From: JAJDOD01 sp039024895 | GTDB lineage: Bacteria; Pseudomonadota; Alphaproteobacteria; Rhodobacterales; Rhodobacteraceae | Assembly: GCA_039024895.1 (NCBI GenBank) | Contig: JBCCPJ010000020.1 | Coordinates: forward strand, 1-64,000 | Direction of reading: 5' to 3' | Length of the DNA: 64,000 nucleotides | Part shown: piece after piece, positions 35,783-43,438 of the stretch | Layout of the letters: the number at the start of each line of letters is the position of its first letter | Position numbering within the stretch: the first letter of the stretch is position 1 | Notes under the pieces: generated by a model | Database searches by the model: none | What the model was told of the DNA's origin: nothing | The model's input: the letters and a program-made list of their open reading frames with translations, nothing else | Position numbers and translations under genes: made by a program

Positions 35783-36712
35783 ATGGCGTACCAATTTCCA
35801 CAAAGCGAAGGCAAAGCGCGCCGCGGCATTTATGCGGCGACCATTTCTCCCCTGACGCCCGAGGGTCGGCTCGATGGCCCGCGGCTCGCGCGATATTGTC
35901 AGCACCTGATCTCTGAGGCGGGCGGGTGTGACGGGGTTGCCCCGCTTGGTACGACCGGCGAGAGCACCTCGCTGTCCTTCCCGGATCGTCTTGCCGCCCC
36001 TGGATTTCTCGCCGAGGCGGGTTTGCCCCCGGACCGAGTGATTATCGGCACGGGTGCAACCTCCGTGGCCGACGCCATCGCTTTGACCCGCGCGGCGGTT
36101 GAGGCGGGCTTCACCAATGTGCTGGTCTTGCCGCCCCATTATTTCAAGAACCCGAGCGAGGAGGGGCTTTACGCCGCCTATGCCAAGCTAATCGAGGCCG
36201 TCGGCGATGACCGCTTGCGGGTCTACCTCTACCATTTCCCGCAGATGTCCATGATCCCCTTGCCCGTGACGCTCGTCACCCGGCTGAAGGCGGCATTCGG
36301 CCCGATGATTGCCGGGTTGAAGGACAGTTCCGGCGATTTCGAACAGTCCCGCGCCTTCCTTGAGGCGACCGGTGGGATTGACGGGGATTTTGACGTCTTT
36401 CCAGCATCAGAAGCCTTGCTTTGGGAGGGCATCCCTTTCGGAAGTGCGGGCACGATTTCAGGGACGACAAACGCCTTCGGCCCCATTGCCCGCGCCGTGC
36501 TTGACGCGCCAGAAGGACCGGAGCGTGACGCCGCTGTGGCCCGCGCAGTGAAGGCGCGCGAGATTGCCGCAAAGTACAACAATGTCGCAGCCATGAAGCA
36601 AATCGAAGCCTGGCGCGCCACCCGTCCCGCTTGGGCCGACGTGCTACCGCCGCTCCTGCGATTGACGGAGGATGAAAAGGCGTCGCTCAAGGCCGATCTT
36701 GCTTCGCTTTAG
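35783..36712 (+). CDS. Dihydrodipicolinate synthase-family aldolase (DapA-like)
   Basis: A 309-residue TIM-barrel lyase of the DapA/NAL family. GTTGES is at about residues 56-61, the catalytic Tyr is in RVYLYHFPQM near 152, and the Schiff-base lysine is in GLKDSSGDF near 178. Members include KDG aldolase, KDPG aldolase, NAL and dihydrodipicolinate synthase. In this sugar cluster a 2-keto-3-deoxy sugar acid aldolase or dehydratase is more likely than lysine synthesis. The ATG at 35783 follows GGGAGGG. No sugar kinase accompanies it. Confidence 0.85.
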   Translation: MAYQFPQSEGKARRGIYAATISPLTPEGRLDGPRLARYCQHLISEAGGCDGVAPLGTTGESTSLSFPDRLAAPGFLAEAGLPPDRVIIGTGATSVADAIALTRAAVEAGFTNVLVLPPHYFKNPSEEGLYAAYAKLIEAVGDDRLRVYLYHFPQMSMIPLPVTLVTRLKAAFGPMIAGLKDSSGDFEQSRAFLEATGGIDGDFDVFPASEALLWEGIPFGSAGTISGTTNAFGPIARAVLDAPEGPERDAAVARAVKAREIAAKYNNVAAMKQIEAWRATRPAWADVLPPLLRLTEDEKASLKADLASL

Positions 36713-36888
36713 GGTAATACGCACCCCAAAACCCGCTCATTAAAGCCAGAGAAATGATCGCGCGAGCAAACCTGGGAACCGGATGATGAGCTCGCACGCG
36801 ATGCTTACTGTCCCGGCGAATGTCGCTCCTTGCGGTGGACTTTCTGGGTACGCCTCAACGGTGCGGTAGTAACAGAAACCCCGAGGCC

Positions 36889-37650
36889 TTAATCCGCCGT
36901 CCAGCCCCCATCGACGAGCAGCGACGTTCCGGTCACGAGCGCGGAGGCGTCCGTGGCGAAATACAGCGCTGCGCCCATGATATCTTGGATCTCACCCACC
37001 CGACCGAGTTTGATCTTCTCTTCAATCCATGCCCGCTTATCCGCTTGCTCGAACGTGGAGCGGGTCAGGTCCGTAACGATGAAGGTCGGACAAATGGTGT
37101 TGATCCGCACCTTATGCGGCCCAAATTCAATCGCCATCGCCTTCACAAAGCCCTCAACACCGTGTTTCGAGGCGCAGTAGACAGCGCGTTCCTGACCGCC
37201 CACATGGCCCATCTGGGAAGAGATGTGGATGATCGACCCCGGTACGCCCCGCGCGATCATCGACTTCGCGCCCCAGGCGGACAGGAAATAGGCCGCCCGC
37301 AGGTTCAATGCCATCACGGCGTCGTAGTCTTCCGGCGTGGTTTCAAGGGCTGGTCCATGGCGGGCCAGCCCGGCGGCATTGAGGATAACATCGAAGGCGC
37401 CGTTTTCCAAAACCTCGCGCAACCGGTTCAAATCCACTTGATCCAGCGTCAACGCCTCTGCGCTGCCGCCCCGCCGTTCGATTTCGGCGACGGTCTCTCC
37501 CAACTTCTCGGCCCGGCGCGCCGCAACGACAACATGGGCGCCCGCCTCCGCCAGTGCCAAGGCACAGCCCTGACCAATCCCAGACGATCCGCCCGTGACA
37601 AGCGCGCGTTTACCGTCAAGTCGGAAGGAAGGGGTCGTGGGAAAAGTCAT
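36889..37650 (-). CDS. Short-chain dehydrogenase/reductase
   Basis: A 253-residue SDR. The cofactor motif is TGGSSGIGQG at about 18-27; the catalytic Ser/Tyr/Lys set is seen in IIHISSQMGH and AVYCASKHG near 135-160. The NAD/NADP choice cannot be settled by eye. The C-terminal LVTGTSLLVDGGW is typical of gluconate 5-dehydrogenase and 3-oxoacyl reductase-like SDRs. It is transcribed with, and five bases behind, the Anbu gene, and converges on the sugar locus. Genetically it belongs with the Anbu operon, but its chemistry suits either. Confidence 0.85.
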   Translation of the reverse strand: MTFPTTPSFRLDGKRALVTGGSSGIGQGCALALAEAGAHVVVAARRAEKLGETVAEIERRGGSAEALTLDQVDLNRLREVLENGAFDVILNAAGLARHGPALETTPEDYDAVMALNLRAAYFLSAWGAKSMIARGVPGSIIHISSQMGHVGGQERAVYCASKHGVEGFVKAMAIEFGPHKVRINTICPTFIVTDLTRSTFEQADKRAWIEEKIKLGRVGEIQDIMGAALYFATDASALVTGTSLLVDGGWTAD

Positions 37651-37655
37651 CGGCG

Positions 37656-38393
37656 TCAGTCCAGCGAATAGGCGGGCAGTTGATGGAATGCGTCTTTCAA
37701 AGCCTCTCCCCAGCCCGAAGACAATGTCTCATAGAAAGGATCGCCGGGTTCAATCCGACGTTTCTGACCAGCCCGAAAGGAATCCGTGTCATAAAGATGA
37801 AGATCGAGGGGCAACCCAACGGAAAGGTTGGCTTTTATCGTGGAATCAAAGCTCAGCATCAAGAGCTTCACAGCATCCTCAAAGCTCATGTCAGGATCGT
37901 ATGCCCGAACCAGGATCGGTTTGCCGTACTTCGTCTCGCCAATCTGGAAGAAAGGCGTGTCGGGGCTCGCCTCCACAAAATTGCCTTCGGGATAGATCAG
38001 GAACAGATGCGGATCGCCGCCGCGCACCTGGCCGCCGACAATAATTGTCGCGGAAAAGGCTTCGCCCGCCTGGCCATTGTCTTCCTGCTGATCCTGAATG
38101 ACCTCGCGCAAGGTTTCGCCCACGAGCCGCGCGACCTGAAACATCGATGGCGCTTCCATGATCGAGGGGGAGCCGCGCTCCTCCGCCGGTAGGGCGCGTT
38201 CGCGAAGTAGGCTGATCACGGCTTGTGTCGTCGCGAGGTTTCCGGCTGTCATCAAGGTGATGGATCGCTCGCCTTCCGCTTCCCAATGGAACATCTTGCG
38301 AAAAACACTGATGTTATCGACACCGGCATTCGTGCGCGTGTCCGACATGAAGACCAGCCCGCGGTTCAGTTTCAGCCCGACACAATAGGTCAT
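37656..38393 (-). CDS. Anbu proteasome-like peptidase
   Basis: A 245-residue Ntn-hydrolase of the Anbu group, ancestral-type proteasome homologues that form open helical or ring assemblies. The protein starts MTYCVGLKLNRGLVFMSDTR, leaving Thr2 as the expected N-terminal nucleophile after Met removal; NAGVDNISVFRKM and MTAGNLATTQAVI follow as in the family. The ATG at 38393 follows GAGGGACGGG; the upstream frame start at 38414 would hide the Thr. The neighbours (transglutaminase, alpha-E, ATP-grasp) form the conserved Anbu operon. The natural substrate is unknown. Confidence 0.93.
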   Translation of the reverse strand: MTYCVGLKLNRGLVFMSDTRTNAGVDNISVFRKMFHWEAEGERSITLMTAGNLATTQAVISLLRERALPAEERGSPSIMEAPSMFQVARLVGETLREVIQDQQEDNGQAGEAFSATIIVGGQVRGGDPHLFLIYPEGNFVEASPDTPFFQIGETKYGKPILVRAYDPDMSFEDAVKLLMLSFDSTIKANLSVGLPLDLHLYDTDSFRAGQKRRIEPGDPFYETLSSGWGEALKDAFHQLPAYSLD

Positions 38394-38512
38394 TACCCGT
38401 CCCTCAATGCGCATTGCGTTTCCTTTGGCATCGCAACACGCAGTTCTTTCCTTAGGTCCTTCGCATGCCGCGACGCACCCTTATCCCCAAAACCTCAAAG
38501 CACTGATAACAG

Positions 38513-39316
38513 CTATTGCTGCTGTACTTCGATGGCCACATCCAGTTCTTCCGCCGCTGGACCGAAACGCAACCCGGAGATGGGTGCTGCCTCCCGATAG
38601 TCTAGACCCGTGGCCACCCGAACATAGCGCGCGTCCGGCGATATCCCATTGGAGACATCGAAGCCAACCCATCCCAAACCCTCGATATGGGCCTCAGCCC
38701 AAGCGTGGCTGGCGTCCTGACTTACCCTGTCATTCATCATCAGATAGCCCGATACGTAGCGGGCGGGGTAATCCAACGCGCGGGCCGCAGCAACGAAAAT
38801 ATGGGCGTGGTCCTGACAAACACCATGCCCGGCTTCGATCGCGGCATCGGCACTCGTTAATGTATCCGTGTGCCCAACATCGTATTTCACCTCATCGAGA
38901 ATGCGCGTCGACAAGGCATGGAGCAGGTCCAGCGCGTCGCTGTGGGCATCTTTCAAACCCTTGGCGATCCGCCGCACATTTGGCCCGGCACGGGTGAGTT
39001 CCGTTGAGCGCTTGAAGAGCCAGAGCGGTACATATCCTTTTTGCTTGCCGACGACGCCGTTCAGGTTTTCGGTCTCCACTTGACCGGCGCAACGGACAGT
39101 GACCTCGCGCGCCTCAGGGGTAAAAGACAGCAGCGTTACCGTATTGGCATGGGCATCGACAAACTCGGTTTCGACGGTGCCGCCGGAAACTTGCATGGAC
39201 CATGAACCGACATTTTGGCCCGGACGGCTCTTTGGCGTTAGCCGCAATTGCTGAAGGCCATAAGCGACCGGCACATCGAACCGATAGGTGGTACTATGGG
39301 TAATTGAAAGCTGCAT
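38513..39316 (-). CDS. Transglutaminase-like protein of the Anbu operon
   Basis: A 267-residue protein with a beta-rich N-terminal domain (MQLSITHSTTYRFDVPVAYG) and a transglutaminase core near 160-235. The catalytic Cys is in GVCQDHAHIFVAAARAL; the His and Asp are in ASHAWAEAHIEGLGWVGFDV. Such enzymes in Anbu operons are thought to hydrolyse or form amide bonds of a peptide product. Its ATG overlaps the stop region of the alpha-E gene (GAGTGAGGGTCATG), so the two are coupled. Confidence 0.93.
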   Translation of the reverse strand: MQLSITHSTTYRFDVPVAYGLQQLRLTPKSRPGQNVGSWSMQVSGGTVETEFVDAHANTVTLLSFTPEAREVTVRCAGQVETENLNGVVGKQKGYVPLWLFKRSTELTRAGPNVRRIAKGLKDAHSDALDLLHALSTRILDEVKYDVGHTDTLTSADAAIEAGHGVCQDHAHIFVAAARALDYPARYVSGYLMMNDRVSQDASHAWAEAHIEGLGWVGFDVSNGISPDARYVRVATGLDYREAAPISGLRFGPAAEELDVAIEVQQQ

Positions 39317-39321
39317 GACCC

Positions 39322-40257
39322 TCACTCAAGAAAACGGTAGTCGGTTTCAATTTCTCGCCCCAAGCGCCCGATATCATTCAAAAAACAGGTTAGGAACTCA
39401 TGTAGCCCGTCGTCGAACACCTGCTCGATACGGTTGACTTGCAACTGACGGTCCAGTTGCTCCGCAGTGTCCTGGCACGGGTTGCGCTCGGCATAAGACC
39501 GCTCCAGCATATCGAGGTTGCTGCGAATTTTGGTCATTGAATAACGTAAGCCGCGCGGCATGCGCGGATCGAAAATCAGAAAATCCGCAATCCCCATTGG
39601 CGTCGCATAGCCCTGATTTAGCCACGCATAGGCACGTTTACCCGAGACCGAGCGTAGAATGGTCTCCCACTGGACGTTGTCGAGCGAGGAGCCGACCTGC
39701 GTGACGCTGGGCAGCAAGACGTAGTATTTCACGTCGAGGATGCGGGCCGTGTTGTCGGCGCGCTCAAGGAATGTGCCGAGCCGCGCAAAGTCGAACACAT
39801 CGTTCCGCAACATCGAGCCATGCAGCTCGCCCCGAACCAGCGCTGCCTGTTGCCGGATCATTGCAAGCACTTCCGGTAAATCGCGGTCGCGGACCTTGCG
39901 GGACAGCGCGGCTTTGACTTTCATATAGGTATCGTTGACGGCTTCCCACACTTCCCGAGTGATCGAGGTGCGGACCAGCCGCGCGTTTTGCCGTGCACCG
40001 GAAATACAGTTCAGAACGGAAGAGGGGTTGGCCTCCCCGCGCAGCAAAAAATCGATGACATCGCTTTGTTCGACACCATCATGCGCCGCGTGATAGGCGT
40101 CAGCAACAGCCGCTGTTTGGAGCACACTTTGCCACTCGTCTCCTCCCGGGTGCGTCAGAGCGATGCGAAAGCCTGTCTCAATTAGGCGCGCGGTATTCTC
40201 GCTCCGCTCCAGGTAGCGAAACATCCAAAACAATCCACCAGCGGTTTTCCCGAGCAT
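39322..40257 (-). CDS. Alpha-E domain protein (DUF403) of the Anbu operon
   Basis: A 311-residue helical protein of the alpha-E family: GGLFWMFRYLERSENTARLIE at residues about 7-27 and FARLGTFLERADNTARILDV near 170-190 show the internal duplication with RxEN/RADN motifs. Members are nearly always encoded next to a circularly permuted ATP-grasp protein. Function is inferred from context: part of a peptide-synthesis or tagging system. It lies four bases behind the ATP-grasp gene. Confidence 0.93.
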   Translation of the reverse strand: MLGKTAGGLFWMFRYLERSENTARLIETGFRIALTHPGGDEWQSVLQTAAVADAYHAAHDGVEQSDVIDFLLRGEANPSSVLNCISGARQNARLVRTSITREVWEAVNDTYMKVKAALSRKVRDRDLPEVLAMIRQQAALVRGELHGSMLRNDVFDFARLGTFLERADNTARILDVKYYVLLPSVTQVGSSLDNVQWETILRSVSGKRAYAWLNQGYATPMGIADFLIFDPRMPRGLRYSMTKIRSNLDMLERSYAERNPCQDTAEQLDRQLQVNRIEQVFDDGLHEFLTCFLNDIGRLGREIETDYRFLE

Positions 40258-40261
40258 GGCG

Positions 40262-41692
40262 TCAGTCGTCCTCCAAAACCCAGGTGTCTTTTGTCCCGCC
40301 GCCCTGACTTGAGTTCACCACCAAGGAACCGGCTTTGAGCGCCACACGCGTCAAGCCGCCCGGCGTGATCTCAACCCCGCGCGGCGAGTAGAGCGCAAAG
40401 GGACGCAAGTCCACATGCCGAGGGGCCAAACCGGCTTTGGTGAGGATTGGCACTGTGGAAAGGGCAAGCGTCGGTTGCGCGATGTAGTTGCCGGGCTTCG
40501 CTTCAAGTTTCTGTCGGAAGGCCGAAATCTCCTTTTTGGAGGCAGCGGGCCCTACCAACATCCCATAGCCGCCCGAGCCGTGCACCTCTTTCACCACCAG
40601 TTCGCTCAGGTGATCGAGCACATACGTCAAGCTCTCCGCGTCGGAACACCGCCAGGTCGGCACGTTTTTGAGGATCGCTTTCTCGCCCGTATAGAACTCA
40701 ACGATATCAGGCATATAGCTGTAGATTGCCTTGTCGTCTGCGATACCTGTGCCAGGCGCGTTAGCGATTGTAATTCCCCCTGCGCGATAGACATCGAAGA
40801 TGCCTGGCACGCCCAAAAGGCTGTCCAGGTTGAAGTTCAACGGGTCAAGAAAATCGTCATCAACCCGGCGATAGATCACGTCAACGGGCCTATAACCGCG
40901 CGTCGTCCGCATGCAAATCTTGCCACCTTGCACCCGTAGATCCGACCCCTCGACCAGTTCAACGCCCATATTATCCGCCAAGAAGGCGTGCTCGAAATAG
41001 GCGGAGTTATGGATGCCCGGGGTCAAAACCGCGATGCTCTTATCCCCGCTGGCATTGAGCGGCATACAGGCAGCGAGCGAGCGGCGCAGGGTCATTGGGT
41101 AGTTGGAAACCGGCCGCACCTTCACCTTGCCGAAAAGCTCCGGGAACATCTGCAGCATCGTCTCCCGGTTCTCCAGCATGTAGGAAACACCAGAGGGGGT
41201 GCGGGCATTGTCTTCGAGTACATAAAAGTCATTCTCGCCGGTCCGGACGAGATCGATCCCGGTGATATGCGTATAGATTGACCCGGGAGGCGATACGCCG
41301 ATCATCTGCGGCAGAAACGCTTCGTTCCGCGCGATCAGATCGACCGGCACCCGGCCCGCGCGCAGGATTTCTTGCCGATGATAGATGTCGTGCAAAAACG
41401 CGTTGATCGCCCGTACGCGCTGCTCAATACCCTTGGTGAGCCGCGCCCATTCGCGGGCAGAGATGATCCGGGGCACGATGTCGAACGGGATCAGCCGTTC
41501 ATCCGCCTCCGCCTGACCGTAAACATTGAACGTGATACCCGTACGGCGGAAGAAGCTCTCGGCCTCGTCGGACTTCCGGCGCAAGTCTTTCAGGTCTTCG
41601 CCGTCGAACCATTCCGTGAAGCCGCGATAGGGTGAACGGGGCAGGTCGCCATTGCCGTTTAGCTCGTTGAAAAACCGGTTGTCGTCGCTCAT
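40262..41692 (-). CDS. Circularly permuted type 2 ATP-grasp protein (Anbu operon)
   Basis: A 476-residue ATP-grasp enzyme of the DUF404/DUF407 type. Recognisable blocks are FNVYGQAEADERLIPFDIVP near 47-66, NDFYVLEDNARTPSGVSYML near 155-174, VKEVHGSGGYGMLVGP near 368-383 and YIAQPTLALSTVPIL. Such proteins are predicted to form peptide or amide bonds at the cost of ATP. ATG 41692 (MSDDNRFFNEL) follows GGGAGATAGG; the TTG at 41710 is less likely. It is the first gene of the operon. Confidence 0.93.
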   Translation of the reverse strand: MSDDNRFFNELNGNGDLPRSPYRGFTEWFDGEDLKDLRRKSDEAESFFRRTGITFNVYGQAEADERLIPFDIVPRIISAREWARLTKGIEQRVRAINAFLHDIYHRQEILRAGRVPVDLIARNEAFLPQMIGVSPPGSIYTHITGIDLVRTGENDFYVLEDNARTPSGVSYMLENRETMLQMFPELFGKVKVRPVSNYPMTLRRSLAACMPLNASGDKSIAVLTPGIHNSAYFEHAFLADNMGVELVEGSDLRVQGGKICMRTTRGYRPVDVIYRRVDDDFLDPLNFNLDSLLGVPGIFDVYRAGGITIANAPGTGIADDKAIYSYMPDIVEFYTGEKAILKNVPTWRCSDAESLTYVLDHLSELVVKEVHGSGGYGMLVGPAASKKEISAFRQKLEAKPGNYIAQPTLALSTVPILTKAGLAPRHVDLRPFALYSPRGVEITPGGLTRVALKAGSLVVNSSQGGGTKDTWVLEDD

Positions 41693-41801
41693 CCTATCTC
41701 CCACGCTCAACCTTAGCTTAGTGAAGCGAGGCGGGAATGCAAATCGACCTGATCGGACGGTAAGTCAGTGGTCTTGCCCAAAATTCAGGCAAAGCAGGGG
41801 C

Positions 41802-42584
41802 TTAACGCCCGTTTACCCATGGCGCTGGCTGCTTTTTCAGGAAAGCTTCGATCCCTTGCCGCGCCTCTTCTGTCTCCCAAGAATCCGCCAATCGCTGGAT
41901 TGTGTCTTCGATCACGGCGTCATCGATTGGGGGTCCAAGGGCGCGTGCCAGCGCCTTCGCTCGACCGACAGCGCCGGGGGCCGTGGCGAGGTAAGGCGCG
42001 ACCTCCGCCTCGACAGCAGCATCGAGACCGTCCGCAGCAACAACACGCGCCACGAGGCCCAGCGATACCGCTTCATCGGCACCGAAAACACGTGACGACA
42101 TGAAAACGCGCCGTGCCCGACCTTCGCCCATGCGGGCCACAACATAAGGTCCGATTGTCGCGGGGATCAGCCCAAGCCGCGTTTCCGTCAGCCCGAACTT
42201 GGTGCCCTCGGCGGCGAGGGCCACATCCGCGACCGAGGTAAGGCCGACACCACCGCCATAAGCGCCTCCGTGGAGCCGGGCGATCACTGGGCAGGGGATC
42301 GTGTTCAGGGCGGCCAGCATATCGGCGAGCTTGCGGGCCTCGCGCATCCGCGTGTGTCGGTCCGCGTCAATCTGAGCTTTCATCCAAGTCAGATCGCCGC
42401 CCGCGCAAAACATGGCACCCGCTCCCGACAAAACCAGCGCGCGTGCCTTTACGTGGCTCGCGACATGAAGAAGCTCTTCGATCATTTCACCGGACATGGC
42501 GTTACGCTTTTCGGGGCGGTTCAAGGTAAGATAGGCGACGTTTCTGTCATCAATGCGCAGGCGTAAAGTCTTGTAATCGCTCAT
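41802..42584 (-). CDS. liuC: Methylglutaconyl-CoA hydratase (enoyl-CoA hydratase family)
   Basis: A 260-residue crotonase-fold enzyme, last gene of the liu operon. Near residues 18-66 the sequence reads YLTLNRPEKRNAMSGEMIEE and ALVLSGAGAMFCAGGDLTWM; the oxyanion-hole segment is ARLHGGAYGGGVGLTSVADV near 104-123. In this operon it hydrates 3-methylglutaconyl-CoA to HMG-CoA. Its ATG overlaps the stop of the HMG-CoA lyase gene by four bases. A general enoyl-CoA hydratase is the alternative. Confidence 0.88.
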   Translation of the reverse strand: MSDYKTLRLRIDDRNVAYLTLNRPEKRNAMSGEMIEELLHVASHVKARALVLSGAGAMFCAGGDLTWMKAQIDADRHTRMREARKLADMLAALNTIPCPVIARLHGGAYGGGVGLTSVADVALAAEGTKFGLTETRLGLIPATIGPYVVARMGEGRARRVFMSSRVFGADEAVSLGLVARVVAADGLDAAVEAEVAPYLATAPGAVGRAKALARALGPPIDDAVIEDTIQRLADSWETEEARQGIEAFLKKQPAPWVNGR

Positions 42585-43438
42585 GATCGAAGCCCTTTCG
42601 CAAATGCGCCAGCAGCGGAGATGGCGTCGACATCAAGGCCGGTATCAAACCCAAGCGCTGTCACCCGGTCGTGCACAGCCTTCGTGGCCACATTCCCCTT
42701 TGCGCCCGGGGCATAGGGGCAGCCACCAAGCCCACCGACGGCGGCGTCGAACACCCGGAGTCCCCGGTGCAAGCAGGTCTCGATATTATCCAACGCGCGC
42801 CCGCCTGTATCGTGGAAATGTCCCGCAATCTGGTCGGGCGACCCCCGTTCAAGCACCGCGTCGAGCATGGCGTCAACGCTCTCCGGCGTGGCGGCCCCGA
42901 TCGTATCGCCAAGACTAACTTCAAAGCATCCCATGGCAAACAAGGCCGCGGTGACGTCGGCGACCGCTTGCGGGGCCACGCGCCCGTCATAGGGGCAATC
43001 GGTGACGCAGCTGACATATCCGCGGACCGGGATGTCAATCGCGAGGGCTGCGGCAGCAACCGGGCGGAACCGTTCCAGACTTTCCGCAATGGAGCAGTTT
43101 AAATTGGCGCGGCTAAACCCTTCGGAAGCCGCCGCAAACACGGCAATCCAATCGGGCCTTGTCTCTAAAGCGCGCTCTAACCCCTTGGTGTTTGGTGTTA
43201 ATACGCCGTATTGAACGTCATCCGCGCGCGAGATACCACCCATGACATCCGACGCGTCGGCCAATTGGGGCACCCATTTCGGCGATACAAAACTCGTCAC
43301 CTCGATGCGCCGAAAACCGGCCTGCGATAACATATCGACCAGGGCGATCTTGTCGCGCGTCGGGACGGTCGCCGCTTCGTTTTGCAATCCGTCGCGGGGT
43401 GCCATTTCAACGATTTCGACCGTGTCAGCCATCGTCAT
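42581..43438 (-). CDS. liuE: Hydroxymethylglutaryl-CoA lyase
   Basis: A 285-residue TIM-barrel lyase cutting HMG-CoA to acetoacetate and acetyl-CoA. Signatures: VEIVEMAPRDGLQNEAATVP near 7-26 (metal Asp), GYVSCVTDCPYDG near 139-151, LGDTIGAATPESVD near 179-192, HFHDTGGRALDN (metal His) and GGLGGCPYAPGAKGN near 248-262 containing the catalytic Cys. The start is ATG 43438 or 43432; both overlap the end of the carboxylase gene. Confidence 0.95.
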   Translation of the reverse strand: MTMADTVEIVEMAPRDGLQNEAATVPTRDKIALVDMLSQAGFRRIEVTSFVSPKWVPQLADASDVMGGISRADDVQYGVLTPNTKGLERALETRPDWIAVFAAASEGFSRANLNCSIAESLERFRPVAAAALAIDIPVRGYVSCVTDCPYDGRVAPQAVADVTAALFAMGCFEVSLGDTIGAATPESVDAMLDAVLERGSPDQIAGHFHDTGGRALDNIETCLHRGLRVFDAAVGGLGGCPYAPGAKGNVATKAVHDRVTALGFDTGLDVDAISAAGAFAKGLRS

